Assembly: GCF_004006635.1 (NCBI RefSeq)
Contig: NZ_CP034842.1
Location: 434,001 to 498,000 of the forward strand
Direction of reading: 5' to 3'
Length of the DNA: 64,000 nucleotides
Source of the DNA: Fusobacterium necrophorum subsp. necrophorum
GTDB taxonomy: Bacteria; Fusobacteriota; Fusobacteriia; Fusobacteriales; Fusobacteriaceae
Made by a program: the position numbers and the translations under genes. Position 1 is the first letter of the stretch. Each line of letters starts with the position of its first letter. Below, one piece after another: positions 36,836 through 45,483 of the stretch. The notes beneath the pieces were generated by a model, which had not been told where the DNA came from, ran no database searches, and was given only the letters and a program-made list of their open reading frames with translations.

Positions 36836-37509
36836 GGAAGAAGAGCAGTTTTATTCTAGCCTGTGCAGGCATGGGAAAACGAATGCAATTGGATTATCCG
36901 AAGCAGTTTTTGGAGTATCAGGGTAGGGCACTTTTTTTAAGACCTCTGATCTGTGCGGAGAAGTCGGAATATGTTGATGAAATTATTATTGTCAGTCAAA
37001 AAGAATATGTGGAATATATTACAAAGCTTTGTCAAGAAGCGGGAATTCATAAGTTGAAGTGTGTGGCAGTCGGAGGGAAGGAGAGACAGGATTCCATTTA
37101 TGCCGCCTTGGAGAAAGTCGGAGAGGAGATGGAGTATATTATCGTGCAGGATGCTGTGAGACCCTTTTGTAAAGAAAGATATTTGAGGGAGACTTATGAA
37201 GTGTTGCAGGAAGGATATGCGGGAGCCGTGGTCGGGGTTGCCGTGAAAGACACCATAAAACAAATTTCGGAAGAGGGCTTGGTACAAAAGACTCCGGACA
37301 GAAATACGTTATTTGCAGCCCATACTCCCCAAGCATTTCCAAAAGAAATTTTACAGGAAGCCTATGAGCAAGCCTATAAGGATAAATTTTTCGGAACGGA
37401 TGATGCTTCTCTTGTAGAAAGATTGGGATATTCCGTCAAGATAATCAGGGGAGATTATGACAATATCAAGCTGACAACTCCGGAGGATTTAAAAATGTTA
37501 AATCGCTAG
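36811..37509 (+). CDS. ispD: 2-C-methyl-D-erythritol 4-phosphate cytidylyltransferase
   Basis: Third enzyme of the non-mevalonate isoprenoid pathway. The ATG lies inside the mutS2 end with AAGGAGG upstream; 232 residues. The CTP loop is FILACAGMGKRMQ (cysteine replaces the common second Ala), followed by PKQFLEYQGR, GGKERQDSI, VQDAVRPF and GTDDASLVE. The first dozen residues before the first strand are extra compared with most IspD proteins. Confidence 0.93.
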   Translation: MYGGNSKIRKKSSFILACAGMGKRMQLDYPKQFLEYQGRALFLRPLICAEKSEYVDEIIIVSQKEYVEYITKLCQEAGIHKLKCVAVGGKERQDSIYAALEKVGEEMEYIIVQDAVRPFCKERYLRETYEVLQEGYAGAVVGVAVKDTIKQISEEGLVQKTPDRNTLFAAHTPQAFPKEILQEAYEQAYKDKFFGTDDASLVERLGYSVKIIRGDYDNIKLTTPEDLKMLNR

Positions 37510-37526
37510 TCAAAGTTATCAGAAAA

Positions 37527-37535
37527 TGATACAAT
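37527..37535 (+). promoter_or_regulatory. Possible extended -10 promoter before cysS
   Basis: TGA-TACAAT (37527-37535), 35 bp before the cysS ATG; no clear -35. Confidence 0.4.
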
Positions 37536-37569
37536 AAAAATGGAAAAACAGAAATTTAGGAGGAAAATT

Positions 37570-38991
37570 ATGATAAAAATATACAATACCCTGAGTGCAG
37601 CTTTGGATACCTTCGTTCCTCGAAAAGAAAAAGAAGTATCTATGTATGTGTGTGGACCGACCGTATATAACTATATTCATATCGGAAATGCAAGACCGGC
37701 TATTGTGTTTGATACCGTAAGGAGATATTTTGAATATCGAGGGTATCAAGTAAAGTATGTTCAAAATTTTACGGATGTGGATGATAAAATGATCAAACGA
37801 GCAAACGAAGAAGGAAGCACGGTGGAGGAAATAGCTCATCGCTATATTGAAGCTTATTTGGAAGACATGAAATGTTTGCACATCAAAGAAGAGGGGATGC
37901 TTCGTCCCAAGGCGACGGAACATATTCAGGAAATGATAGATATGATTCAAAGCCTAATTGACAAAGGGCATGCCTATGAGGCAAATGGAGATGTCTATTT
38001 TCGAGTTTCCACCTATCATGAGGAATACGGAGCTTTATCAAAGCAAAAAATAGAAGATTTACAAAGTGGTGCCAGAATTGAAGTGACGGAGCTAAAAGAG
38101 TCTCCTTTGGATTTTGCGCTATGGAAGGCTTCCAAGCCGGGAGAACCTCATTGGGATTCTCCATGGGGGAAGGGAAGACCGGGTTGGCATATTGAATGTT
38201 CCGCCATGTCGAATAAATATTTTGGAAACAGTTTTGATATTCATGGAGGAGGACAGGATTTGATTTTTCCACATCATGAAAACGAAATTGCACAGTCGAA
38301 GTGTTCTTGCGGGGGAAGTTTTGCAAAGTATTGGATGCACAACGGATATATCAATATTGACGGAGTGAAGATGTCAAAATCTTTGGGAAATTTTGTCTTA
38401 TTACGGGATATTTTAAAACATTTTTCCGGAAAAGTCATTCGATTCTTTATGTTGAGTGCTCACTATCGAAAACCGATGAATTTCTCGGATACAGAACTAA
38501 ATCAGGCAAAGATTGCCTTGGAAAGAATGGAAAATTCTTTGATTCGTGTGCATGAAATTTCGGAACATAAAATTGATCCTCAAGGAAATTCGGGAGAGGA
38601 GTTGAAAAAAGTTCTGAAAGATACGGAAGAAAAATTTATCGAAGCCATGGACGAGGATTTCAATACGGCTCAAGCCATCGGAGTGCTTTTCGAGTTGGTT
38701 CGAGAATTGAATAAAACTTTGGATAGCCCTTATAATCAAGGGGGATACGAAGTTCTAAAGAAGACAGCGACTTATCTGTATCATATTCTGTACGATGTTT
38801 TGGGAATTGCAGTGGAAGTGGAAACAAAGGTGGAGAATTTGACCGTAGATTTAGTGGAATTTATTTTGGAGCTTCGTAGGGAAGCAAGAGCTGCAAAAAA
38901 CTGGGAATTGTCAGATCGAATTCGAGATCGATTGGCGGAGTTGGGAATTCAAATCAAAGATGGAAAGGACAGTACCACATGGAGAGTATAG
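37570..38991 (+). CDS. cysS: Cysteinyl-tRNA synthetase
   Basis: Class I synthetase. AGGAGG at 37558-37563 selects ATG 37570 (473 residues). YVCGPTVYNYIHIGNAR includes the zinc Cys and HIGN form of HIGH; WHIECSAM and HGGGQDLIFPHHENE are cysteine-enzyme zinc motifs; KMSKSLGNF is KMSKS. It overlaps mrnC by 13 nt, the usual Firmicute neighbour. Confidence 0.97.
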   Translation: MIKIYNTLSAALDTFVPRKEKEVSMYVCGPTVYNYIHIGNARPAIVFDTVRRYFEYRGYQVKYVQNFTDVDDKMIKRANEEGSTVEEIAHRYIEAYLEDMKCLHIKEEGMLRPKATEHIQEMIDMIQSLIDKGHAYEANGDVYFRVSTYHEEYGALSKQKIEDLQSGARIEVTELKESPLDFALWKASKPGEPHWDSPWGKGRPGWHIECSAMSNKYFGNSFDIHGGGQDLIFPHHENEIAQSKCSCGGSFAKYWMHNGYINIDGVKMSKSLGNFVLLRDILKHFSGKVIRFFMLSAHYRKPMNFSDTELNQAKIALERMENSLIRVHEISEHKIDPQGNSGEELKKVLKDTEEKFIEAMDEDFNTAQAIGVLFELVRELNKTLDSPYNQGGYEVLKKTATYLYHILYDVLGIAVEVETKVENLTVDLVEFILELRREARAAKNWELSDRIRDRLAELGIQIKDGKDSTTWRV

Positions 38992-39386
38992 ATGTTCGTG
39001 AAATGAGCGGGCTGGCTTTGGCCTATCTGGGAGATACCGTGTGGGAAACACAAATACGCTTATACTGGGTAAAGAAAGGCTTTCATATTTCACATTTGAA
39101 CTATCAGGTGAAGCAGTTTGTCAATGCAAAAGCTCAGAGCCGCTATTATCAAATATTAAGTGTGGAGCTTTCAGAAGAAGAAAAAGCAATTATGAGAAGA
39201 GCAAAAAATGCAGGGATTCGAAGTTTTCCTAAGAGCTGCAGTAATCAGGAATATCGGGAAGCGACAGGCTTTGAAGCAATCATTGGAGCTTGGTTTCTAC
39301 AGGGAAATCTGGAAAAAATAGAAAATTTTAGAAACAGGATATTAGAAAAGAATAAAGGAGAAAAAGAATGGCATTCTTTAAATTGA
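38979..39386 (+). CDS. mrnC: Mini-ribonuclease III
   Basis: 135 residues: an RNase III catalytic domain without the double-stranded RNA-binding domain. SGLALAYLGDTVWE is the signature helix with catalytic acids, and EATGFEAIIGAWFLQGN is the second acidic helix. It matures the 23S rRNA ends in relatives. It overlaps cysS upstream and mreB downstream. Confidence 0.92.
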   Translation: MESIDVREMSGLALAYLGDTVWETQIRLYWVKKGFHISHLNYQVKQFVNAKAQSRYYQILSVELSEEEKAIMRRAKNAGIRSFPKSCSNQEYREATGFEAIIGAWFLQGNLEKIENFRNRILEKNKGEKEWHSLN

Positions 39387-40390
39387 ATCGAGGATTGGGA
39401 ATTGACTTAGGAACGGCAAATACTTTGGTATATAGTAAAAAACATAAAAGGATCGTTTTGAATGAACCTTCTGTGGTGGCAGTGGAAAGAGAAACTAAAA
39501 AAATATTGGCGGTGGGAAACAAAGCAAAGGAAATGTTGGGGAAAACACCGGACAGTATTGTAGCAGTAAGACCTTTAAGTGAAGGAGTCATTGCAGATTA
39601 TGATATTACAGAGGCGATGATTAAATATTTCATTAAAAAGGTATTCGGCTCTTACAGTTTCTTTATGCCGGAGATTATGATTTGTGTTCCTGTAGACATT
39701 ACAGGAGTAGAAAAAAGAGCTGTTTTAGAGGCAACTATTTCTGCCGGGGCAAAAAGGGCTTATTTGATTGAAGAAGCAAGAGCAGCTGCTTTAGGAGCAG
39801 GTATGGACATTTCGGCTTCAGAAGGAAATATGATTATCGATATTGGAGGGGGATCTACGGATATTGCAGTCATTTCTTTGGGAGGAACGGTTGCAAGTAA
39901 AACTATTCGGATTGCCGGAAATAATTTTGATGCAAGTATTATTAAATATATCAAAAAAACTCATAATTTACTGATTGGAGATAAGACGGCGGAAGAAATT
40001 AAAATCAAAATTGGAACTGCCTTGCCTTTAGAGGAAGAAGAAACGATGGAAGTCAAAGGAAGAGATTTGATGATGGGACTCCCAAAAACAGTGAGTATTA
40101 CGTCCGAAGAAATTCGAGAAGCAATTACAGAATCTTTGATGGAAATTGTAAGATGTATTAGAAGTGTCTTGGAACAAACTCCACCGGAACTGGCTTCCGA
40201 TATTGTTAACAAAGGAATGGTTATGACAGGAGGGGGTTCTTTAATTCGTAATTTTCCAGAAATGGTGGAAAAATATACCAATTTGAAAGTAACCTTGGCA
40301 GAAACTCCTTTGGAAAGTGTTGTAAGAGGTTCCGGTTTAGCTTTGGAGCAAGTGAAGGTACTAAGAAAAATTGAAAAGGCTGAAAGATAA
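39368..40390 (+). CDS. mreB: Rod-shape protein MreB/Mbl
   Basis: Bacterial actin that guides side-wall synthesis. 340 residues with phosphate-1 loop GIDLGTANTLVY (11-22), IDIGGGSTDIAVISLGG (phosphate 2) and MTGGGSLIRNF (adenosine). The start overlaps the mrnC end by 19 nt, with AAAGGAG upstream. No mreC/mreD follow; the next gene is a clamp-loader subunit. Confidence 0.96.
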   Translation: MAFFKLNRGLGIDLGTANTLVYSKKHKRIVLNEPSVVAVERETKKILAVGNKAKEMLGKTPDSIVAVRPLSEGVIADYDITEAMIKYFIKKVFGSYSFFMPEIMICVPVDITGVEKRAVLEATISAGAKRAYLIEEARAAALGAGMDISASEGNMIIDIGGGSTDIAVISLGGTVASKTIRIAGNNFDASIIKYIKKTHNLLIGDKTAEEIKIKIGTALPLEEEETMEVKGRDLMMGLPKTVSITSEEIREAITESLMEIVRCIRSVLEQTPPELASDIVNKGMVMTGGGSLIRNFPEMVEKYTNLKVTLAETPLESVVRGSGLALEQVKVLRKIEKAER

Positions 40391-41262
40391 TGTTAGAAGA
40401 ATGGATTCGAAAGGATATTCAAAAAAAGAAAAAATCAGGGACTTATTTATTTTACGGAGAAGATAGCTCCCGTCTGAAAAAAGCCGTGCTTTCCTTTGCC
40501 AAGGCTCTTTGTTGTGTTGAAGAAGAAGATTACTATTGTGATTCCTGTCCTGTTTGCCGGCGAATTCAAAAAGGAGTCTATGCCGATGTGCATGTATTGG
40601 AAGACTTAGATATAGAGAGCATTCGAGAAGCGGAAAGCAGTTTTCATGAAAGCTCCTATGAGGGAGAGCGAAAAATTTTTATTTTGCCAAATATTCAAGA
40701 TTTACGAAAAGAGAGTGCCAATGCCTTACTAAAATCCATTGAGGAACCCGGAGAGAATACCTTTTTTCTATTATGGACAACGAGAAAGAATATTTTATCC
40801 ACAATTCGTTCCCGTTCGATTCAGGTATTTGTTCCGAGAGCAGGGTATCAAGAATTGGGAGTAAGTAAGGAGTGTTATGAATTTTTTGAAGGAAATGAAC
40901 AGGATATTTTGCAGTGTTTGGAAGAAAAATTGGATTGGAAAGAACATCAATCGTATAAGAACATTCAGAAAAATATCAAGGAGTATATGGACACAAAGCA
41001 GCTTTCTTCTAAGGTCAAAGTATACCGGTCTTTGATTGATTTTCTGGAAGTCAAAGAGAATATCAGTGTCGCTGAGGTACTATGGTTTGTCGAAGAGTTG
41101 GTTAACAGCCCTTGTGAAAGAAAAGATTTTGCCCGCTTGTTTCATTATTGTTTGTTGCAAGATCGATATCAGGGGAAGATAGAAGAAAAGTTATTGCTTT
41201 CGAAAATGTTAAATTTTCCAATAAATAATAAAGTCTTGTTTGCGAATTTATTTTTAAAATAA
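40390..41262 (+). CDS. holB: DNA polymerase III delta-prime-like clamp-loader subunit
   Basis: 290 residues. The N-terminal AAA+ region has a zinc module with CDSCPVCRRI (Cys50, 53, 56) plus Cys41/42, and a degenerate P-loop (FYGEDSSRLKKA lacks the GKT), as expected for delta prime, which does not hydrolyse ATP. NALLKSIEEPGENTFFLLWTT and an IRSRS arginine element are conserved. The start overlaps the mreB stop by one base. The C-terminal collar domain is divergent, so DnaX-related naming is possible. Confidence 0.85.
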   Translation: MLEEWIRKDIQKKKKSGTYLFYGEDSSRLKKAVLSFAKALCCVEEEDYYCDSCPVCRRIQKGVYADVHVLEDLDIESIREAESSFHESSYEGERKIFILPNIQDLRKESANALLKSIEEPGENTFFLLWTTRKNILSTIRSRSIQVFVPRAGYQELGVSKECYEFFEGNEQDILQCLEEKLDWKEHQSYKNIQKNIKEYMDTKQLSSKVKVYRSLIDFLEVKENISVAEVLWFVEELVNSPCERKDFARLFHYCLLQDRYQGKIEEKLLLSKMLNFPINNKVLFANLFLK

Positions 41263-41269
41263 AAAAAAC

Positions 41270-41298
41270 TTGCATTAAACAGGAAAATGGTGTATACT
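41270..41298 (+). promoter_or_regulatory. Promoter of the tRNA-Val-Asp-Phe-Cys cluster
   Basis: TTGCAT (41270-41275), 17 bp, TATACT (41293-41298); the mature tRNA-Val starts 12 bp further on. Confidence 0.8.
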
Positions 41299-41309
41299 AC
41301 AAAGGTATC

Positions 41310-41385
41310 GGTCGCATAGCTCAGTTGGGAGAGCATCTGCCTTACAAGCAGAGGGTCATAGGTTCGAGTCCTATTGCGACCACCA
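41310..41385 (+). tRNA. tRNA-Val (anticodon UAC)
   Basis: 76 nt with a paired acceptor stem (GGTCGCA...GCGACC), D and T arms (GGTTCGAGTCC) and anticodon loop CTTACAA. CCA is encoded. First of four tandem tRNAs. Confidence 0.97.
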
Positions 41386-41391
41386 TATAAT

Positions 41392-41469
41392 GGGGGTGTA
41401 GCTCAGTTTGGTTAGAGCGCCTGCCTGTCACGCAGGAGGTCGCGAGTTCGAGCCTCGTCACTCCCGCCA
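41392..41469 (+). tRNA. tRNA-Asp (anticodon GUC)
   Basis: 78 nt, acceptor stem GGGGGTG paired to CACTCCC (one G-U), anticodon loop CTGTCAC, T loop GTTCGAG, encoded CCA. Confidence 0.96.
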
Positions 41470-41473
41470 TGAT

Positions 41474-41549
41474 GCCCAGATAGCTCAGTCGGTAGAGCAG
41501 GGGACTGAAAATCCCCGTGTCGGTGGTTCGATTCCGCCTCTGGGCACCA
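41474..41549 (+). tRNA. tRNA-Phe (anticodon GAA)
   Basis: 76 nt, acceptor GCCCAGA paired to TCTGGGC, anticodon loop CTGAAAA, T loop GTTCGATTC, encoded CCA. Four bases separate it from tRNA-Asp. Confidence 0.97.
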
Positions 41550-41563
41550 CTTTATATCATAGT

Positions 41564-41637
41564 GGCGACGTCGCCAAGCGGTAAGGCAGAGGTCTGCAAA
41601 ATCTCCATCACCAGTTCAAATCTGGTCGTCGCCTCCA
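41564..41637 (+). tRNA. tRNA-Cys (anticodon GCA)
   Basis: 74 nt, acceptor GGCGACG paired to CGTCGCC with discriminator U, anticodon loop CTGCAAA, T loop GTTCAAATC, encoded CCA. Confidence 0.97.
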
Positions 41638-41750
41638 TTTTCGTAGTGAGAACTTTATTTTATTTGGAAAGAGTAAGATAGAGTTTTTTTGTTTTTTGGA
41701 AGAAAGAGCTGGATGAAAAGAGAATAAGATCTAAAAAATAGGAGGAAAGT

Positions 41751-42443
41751 ATGAAATTAGTATTGGTAAGACATGGACAGAGCGAATGGAATTTGCAAAA
41801 TCGTTTTACAGGCTGGGTGGATGTAGATCTGTCGGAGATGGGAATTCGAGAAGCAAAAGATGCCGGAAAAGCTTTATTATCTCAGAAGATCAATTTAGAC
41901 CTTTGTTTTACTTCTTATCAAAAAAGGGCGATTAAAACCTTGCAATATATTTTGGAAGAATTGGATATGCTCTATTTACCGGTGTTGAAAACTTGGAAAT
42001 TAAACGAAAGACACTATGGAGCTTTGCAAGGTTTGAATAAGGCGGAAACTGCAAAAAAATATGGAGAAGAGCAGGTACATATTTGGAGACGAAGCTTTGA
42101 TATTCAGCCTCCTGCCATGGACAAGGAAGATGAAAGATCTGCAAGAAAGGATCCAAAATACAAAGAGTTAAAGGATAGCGAAATTCCTTTGGCAGAAAGT
42201 TTGAAGGATACGATTGCAAGGGTGCTTCCTTATTGGAATGAGAATATTTCTCCCGAAATCCGAAAAGGAAAAAATATTTTAATCGTTGCTCATGGAAACA
42301 GCCTGCGAGCTTTGGTGAAACATTTATTGGAAATTAGTGATGAAAAAATTATGGAGCTGAATTTGCCAACAGGAAAGCCTTTGGTTTTTGAAATCACAGA
42401 AGAGTTAAAAATTACAGCAGTACCGAAGTTTTTTGAGGAATAA
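41751..42443 (+). CDS. gpmA: 2,3-bisphosphoglycerate-dependent phosphoglycerate mutase
   Basis: Interconverts 3- and 2-phosphoglycerate in glycolysis. 230 residues: [10 protein letters not shown] (phospho-His8), [10 protein letters not shown], the [16 protein letters not shown] loop and [21 protein letters not shown] lies before the ATG. Confidence 0.96.
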   Translation: MKLVLVRHGQSEWNLQNRFTGWVDVDLSEMGIREAKDAGKALLSQKINLDLCFTSYQKRAIKTLQYILEELDMLYLPVLKTWKLNERHYGALQGLNKAETAKKYGEEQVHIWRRSFDIQPPAMDKEDERSARKDPKYKELKDSEIPLAESLKDTIARVLPYWNENISPEIRKGKNILIVAHGNSLRALVKHLLEISDEKIMELNLPTGKPLVFEITEELKITAVPKFFEE

Positions 42444-42472
42444 CACCCTATAGTTTAGGAAAGGAAGGAAAA

Positions 42473-43297
42473 ATGGCTAGATATGTGTTTGGTCCGGTTC
42501 CCTCAAGAAGATTGGGAATTTCTTTGGGAATGGACATTGTAATTCCGAAGAGTTGTAATTTGAATTGTGTTTTTTGTGAATGCGGTCCCACGAAAGATTG
42601 GACAGTAGAAAGAAAACATTTCATTTCTTTTGAGGACTTTAAACAGGAGCTGGAAGAGGCACTTCAACAGGTGAAGCCCGATTATGTTACCTTTTCCGGA
42701 AGCGGAGAGCCGACATTGAGCTTGGATTTGGGAAAGATTATCCGCTATATTAAGCAGCATTATTCCGTAAAAATAGCGGTGATTACCAACTCTTTACTAT
42801 TGTATCGGGAAGATGTGTTGGAAGAGATTCAAGAGGCGGATCTCCTTATGCCGAGTTTGCATACCGTGAAACAAGAGGTTTTTGACAAAATAGGAAGAGC
42901 CTATCCAGGATACCGAATAGAACTGTTGCTGGAAGGATTGCGAAAATTATCTTCGCGATTTCAGGGAGAGATTGATTTGGAATTGTTTTTGATTGAGGGA
43001 ATCAACACTTCCTTGGAGGATTTAAAAGAATATGCGGACTTTGTAAAAACCTTATCCTATCGAAAGTTACAGCTGAATTCTCTGGACAGACTGGGAACGG
43101 AAGCTTGGGTAAAACCGGTCACTTATCCAAGACTGCTAGAAATCAAGAAATACTTGGAAGAACAGGGAGTCAGGTCGGTGGAAATCATCGAAACATTTAC
43201 AACAAGAAAGAAGATAGAGGAAAATGAGGATAGACTCAAAGCGATGCAGGAAAGGAGGAAGTATAGCGAGGAAGAAATAAAAAGTCTATATAAATAA
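42473..43297 (+). CDS. Radical SAM protein (COG0731-like)
   Basis: 274 residues. The N-terminal FGPVPSRRLGISLG motif and the cluster cysteines in CNLNCVFCECG (Cys28, 32, 35) are typical of a radical SAM subgroup annotated as Fe-S oxidoreductases; FSGSGEPTLS is the glycine-rich SAM motif. The final 60 residues form a helical tail. Substrate unknown; no obvious partner next to it. AGGAAGGAAAA precedes the ATG. Confidence 0.82.
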   Translation: MARYVFGPVPSRRLGISLGMDIVIPKSCNLNCVFCECGPTKDWTVERKHFISFEDFKQELEEALQQVKPDYVTFSGSGEPTLSLDLGKIIRYIKQHYSVKIAVITNSLLLYREDVLEEIQEADLLMPSLHTVKQEVFDKIGRAYPGYRIELLLEGLRKLSSRFQGEIDLELFLIEGINTSLEDLKEYADFVKTLSYRKLQLNSLDRLGTEAWVKPVTYPRLLEIKKYLEEQGVRSVEIIETFTTRKKIEENEDRLKAMQERRKYSEEEIKSLYK

Positions 43298-43346
43298 ATA
43301 GAAAAAAGAAAGTCGAAAAGATTTTAAAAAAAATTATAAAAAATGT

Positions 43347-43375
43347 TTGACAAAATAGAGGAATTCGTGTAGAAT
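43347..43375 (+). promoter_or_regulatory. Strong promoter of the tRNA-Thr-Glu-Tyr cluster
   Basis: TTGACA (43347-43352), 17 bp, TAGAAT (43370-43375). The first tRNA starts 28 bp later. No convincing terminator separates the tRNAs from tuf, so the same transcript may continue into tuf. Confidence 0.88.
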
Positions 43376-43402
43376 AATACTTGTCCTGAGAGACACAAAA
43401 AT

Positions 43403-43478
<76 letters not shown>

Positions 43479-43482
43479 GAGT

Positions 43483-43557
43483 GCCCCGTTCGTTCAGTGG
43501 TTAGGACATCAGATTTTCACTCTGGAAACAGGGGTTCAATTCCCCTACGGGGTACCA
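43483..43557 (+). tRNA. tRNA-Glu (anticodon UUC)
   Basis: 75 nt, acceptor GCCCCGT paired to ACGGGGT (terminal G-U), anticodon loop TTTTCAC, T loop GTTCAATTC, encoded CCA. Confidence 0.95.
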
Positions 43558-43574
43558 CTACAATATAATAAAGA

Positions 43575-43659
43575 GGTGAGGTTCCCGAGCGGCCAAAGGG
43601 ATCAGACTGTAAATCTGACGGCTCTGCCTTCGAAGGTTCGAATCCTTCCCTCACCACCA
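43575..43659 (+). tRNA. tRNA-Tyr (anticodon GUA)
   Basis: 85 nt with a long variable arm (CGGCTCTGCCTTCG region), acceptor GGTGAGG paired to CCTCACC, anticodon loop CTGTAAA, encoded CCA. Confidence 0.96.
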
Positions 43660-43756
43660 CTATTTACTACACGATGCAGAAAGAGAAGGCTAAAGTGTGG
43701 TTTTTTTTTAAAATAAATTTTAAGCTATGTAAAATAAAAAAACTGGAGGTATGAAA

Positions 43757-44941
43757 ATGGCAAAAGAAAAATATGAAAGAAGTAAACCGCATGTAAACAT
43801 CGGAACAATTGGACACGTTGACCATGGAAAGACAACTACCACAGCAGCAATTTCCAAAGTGTTATCTGACTTAGGATTGGCACAAAAAGTAGATTTTGAC
43901 AAAATTGACGTAGCTCCGGAAGAAAAAGAAAGAGGAATTACCATCAATACCGCTCATATCGAATATGAAACGGAAGCAAGACACTATGCGCACGTAGACT
44001 GTCCAGGGCACGCGGATTATGTAAAGAACATGATCACAGGGGCAGCCCAAATGGACGGAGCGATCTTAGTCGTATCCGCAGCAGACGGACCGATGCCACA
44101 AACAAGAGAACATATTCTATTATCAAGACAAGTAGGAGTACCATACATCGTAGTATATTTGAATAAAGCGGATATGGTAGAAGATGAAGAATTGTTGGAA
44201 TTGGTAGAAATGGAAGTACGAGAATTGTTATCCGAATACGGATTCCCAGGAGATGAAATTCCAATTGTAACAGGATCATCTTTAGGAGCATTAAATGGAG
44301 AACAAAAATGGGTAGATAAAATTATGGAATTGATGAAGGCGGTAGACGAATACATTCCAACTCCGGAAAGAGCTGTGGATCAACCATTCCTAATGCCGAT
44401 AGAAGACGTATTTACGATTACAGGAAGAGGAACGGTAGTAACCGGAAGAGTAGAAAGAGGAGTTGTCAAAGTAGGAGAAGAAGTAGAAATCGTAGGAATC
44501 AAAGCGACCACAAAAACAACTTGTACGGGAGTGGAAATGTTCCGAAAACTATTGGATCAAGGACAAGCGGGAGATAATATCGGAGCTTTGTTAAGAGGAA
44601 CGAAGAAAGAAGAAGTGGAAAGAGGACAAGTATTGGCAAAACCGGGAAGTATTCATCCACATACGAACTTCAGCGGAGAAGTCTATGTATTGACCAAAGA
44701 AGAAGGAGGAAGACATACTCCGTTCTTCACAGGATACCGACCACAATTCTACTTCAGAACAACGGATATTACAGGTGCAGTAACCTTACCGGAAGGAGTG
44801 GAAATGGTAATGCCTGGAGATAATATCACAATGACGGTAGAATTGATTCACCCGATTGCAATGGAAACAGGATTGCGATTTGCGATTCGAGAAGGAGGAA
44901 GAACGGTAGCTTCCGGAGTAGTATCCGAAATTACAAAATAG
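43757..44941 (+). CDS. tuf: Elongation factor Tu
   Basis: Delivers aminoacyl-tRNA to the ribosome. GGAGG at 43744-43748 favours ATG 43757 over 43751, giving 394 residues. G motifs: GHVDHGKT (19-26), DCPGHADY (about 81-88), NKAD (about 136-139); all three domains are complete. Codons are more regular than in neighbours (GGA, GAA, GTA dominate), as expected for a highly expressed gene. It lies 100 bp after three tRNA genes, like tufB in enterobacteria, and away from fusA. Confidence 0.98.
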   Translation: MAKEKYERSKPHVNIGTIGHVDHGKTTTTAAISKVLSDLGLAQKVDFDKIDVAPEEKERGITINTAHIEYETEARHYAHVDCPGHADYVKNMITGAAQMDGAILVVSAADGPMPQTREHILLSRQVGVPYIVVYLNKADMVEDEELLELVEMEVRELLSEYGFPGDEIPIVTGSSLGALNGEQKWVDKIMELMKAVDEYIPTPERAVDQPFLMPIEDVFTITGRGTVVTGRVERGVVKVGEEVEIVGIKATTKTTCTGVEMFRKLLDQGQAGDNIGALLRGTKKEEVERGQVLAKPGSIHPHTNFSGEVYVLTKEEGGRHTPFFTGYRPQFYFRTTDITGAVTLPEGVEMVMPGDNITMTVELIHPIAMETGLRFAIREGGRTVASGVVSEITK

Positions 44942-44967
44942 TTTTTCCAAAAGCATAAGAAAGCAAG

Positions 44968-44996
44968 AGCCGGATTCGGAAGAGTCTGGCTTTTTT
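44968..44996 (+). terminator. Intrinsic terminator after tuf
   Basis: AGCCGGAT (44968-44975) pairs with GTCTGGCT (44984-44991; two wobble pairs), followed by TTTTTT. Confidence 0.82.
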
Positions 44997-45404
44997 CTTT
45001 CTTCCGAAATAGTAGATAGGAAAAACTTCTGTTTCTTGACAAAGCAAAGAAGAAGAGTCCCTGAGAGTTGTCCGGATAGAAAGTAAAGACTGCTCCCTCG
45101 AAAAATCGGCATGTATGGCAATCCATTTTTTCTTTTTTTGCCGTTTTGGATACTGAACGGCGAAATACCGCTAAAATTCATAGTTTTCGCTAAAAATATG
45201 AGACGATTTTAGCCCTTTATAAAAAAAGAGTCTAGGGAAATTACCTGAAAGCTCTTTGAGGAGGCTTATTTTGCCTCTTATTTGTCAAGCCATAGACGGT
45301 ATATAGGGAAAAATTTTTTCCAATATTCTGAAATAGCGGAAATATGCGAAGAATAGTTTTCCCTTGATAATTTTGTATGCAAAGATAGCTTTTCTTTTTT
45401 TTCA
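44997..45404. other. Gene-free stretch between tuf and the Septu locus
   Basis: About 400 bp without a credible gene. It holds short imperfect hairpins: GCCGTT/AACGGC near 45140, GCTAAAA/TTTTAGC near 45191-45213, GAGGC/GCCTC near 45262 and a GGAAAAA/TTTTTCC dyad near 45308. GC content is slightly higher than in other spacers. The reverse-strand open frame covering 44786-45181 mostly mirrors tuf and is not a gene. It may be decayed accessory DNA. Confidence 0.5.
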
Positions 45405-45413
45405 TGGTATAAT
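45405..45413 (+). promoter_or_regulatory. Extended -10 promoter of the Septu operon
   Basis: TGG-TATAAT (45405-45413), 70 bp before ptuA. No clear -35 is seen at the right distance. Confidence 0.6.
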
Positions 45414-45483
45414 AGAAATAGAAATGAAGAAAGAATAAAGACAGAAAAAATATTAGAATTGCATTGAAAGAGAGGAATGGAGT

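Noticed and set aside
43640..43710. Terminator between tRNA-Tyr and tuf
   Set aside because: The tRNA 3' end ACCACCACT could pair with AGTGTGGT before a T run, but the loop would be over 30 nt with a bulge, so I do not call it.
44786..45181. 131-codon minus-strand frame overlapping the tuf end
   Set aside because: Half of it is antisense to tuf and it has no ribosome site or domain; probably chance.
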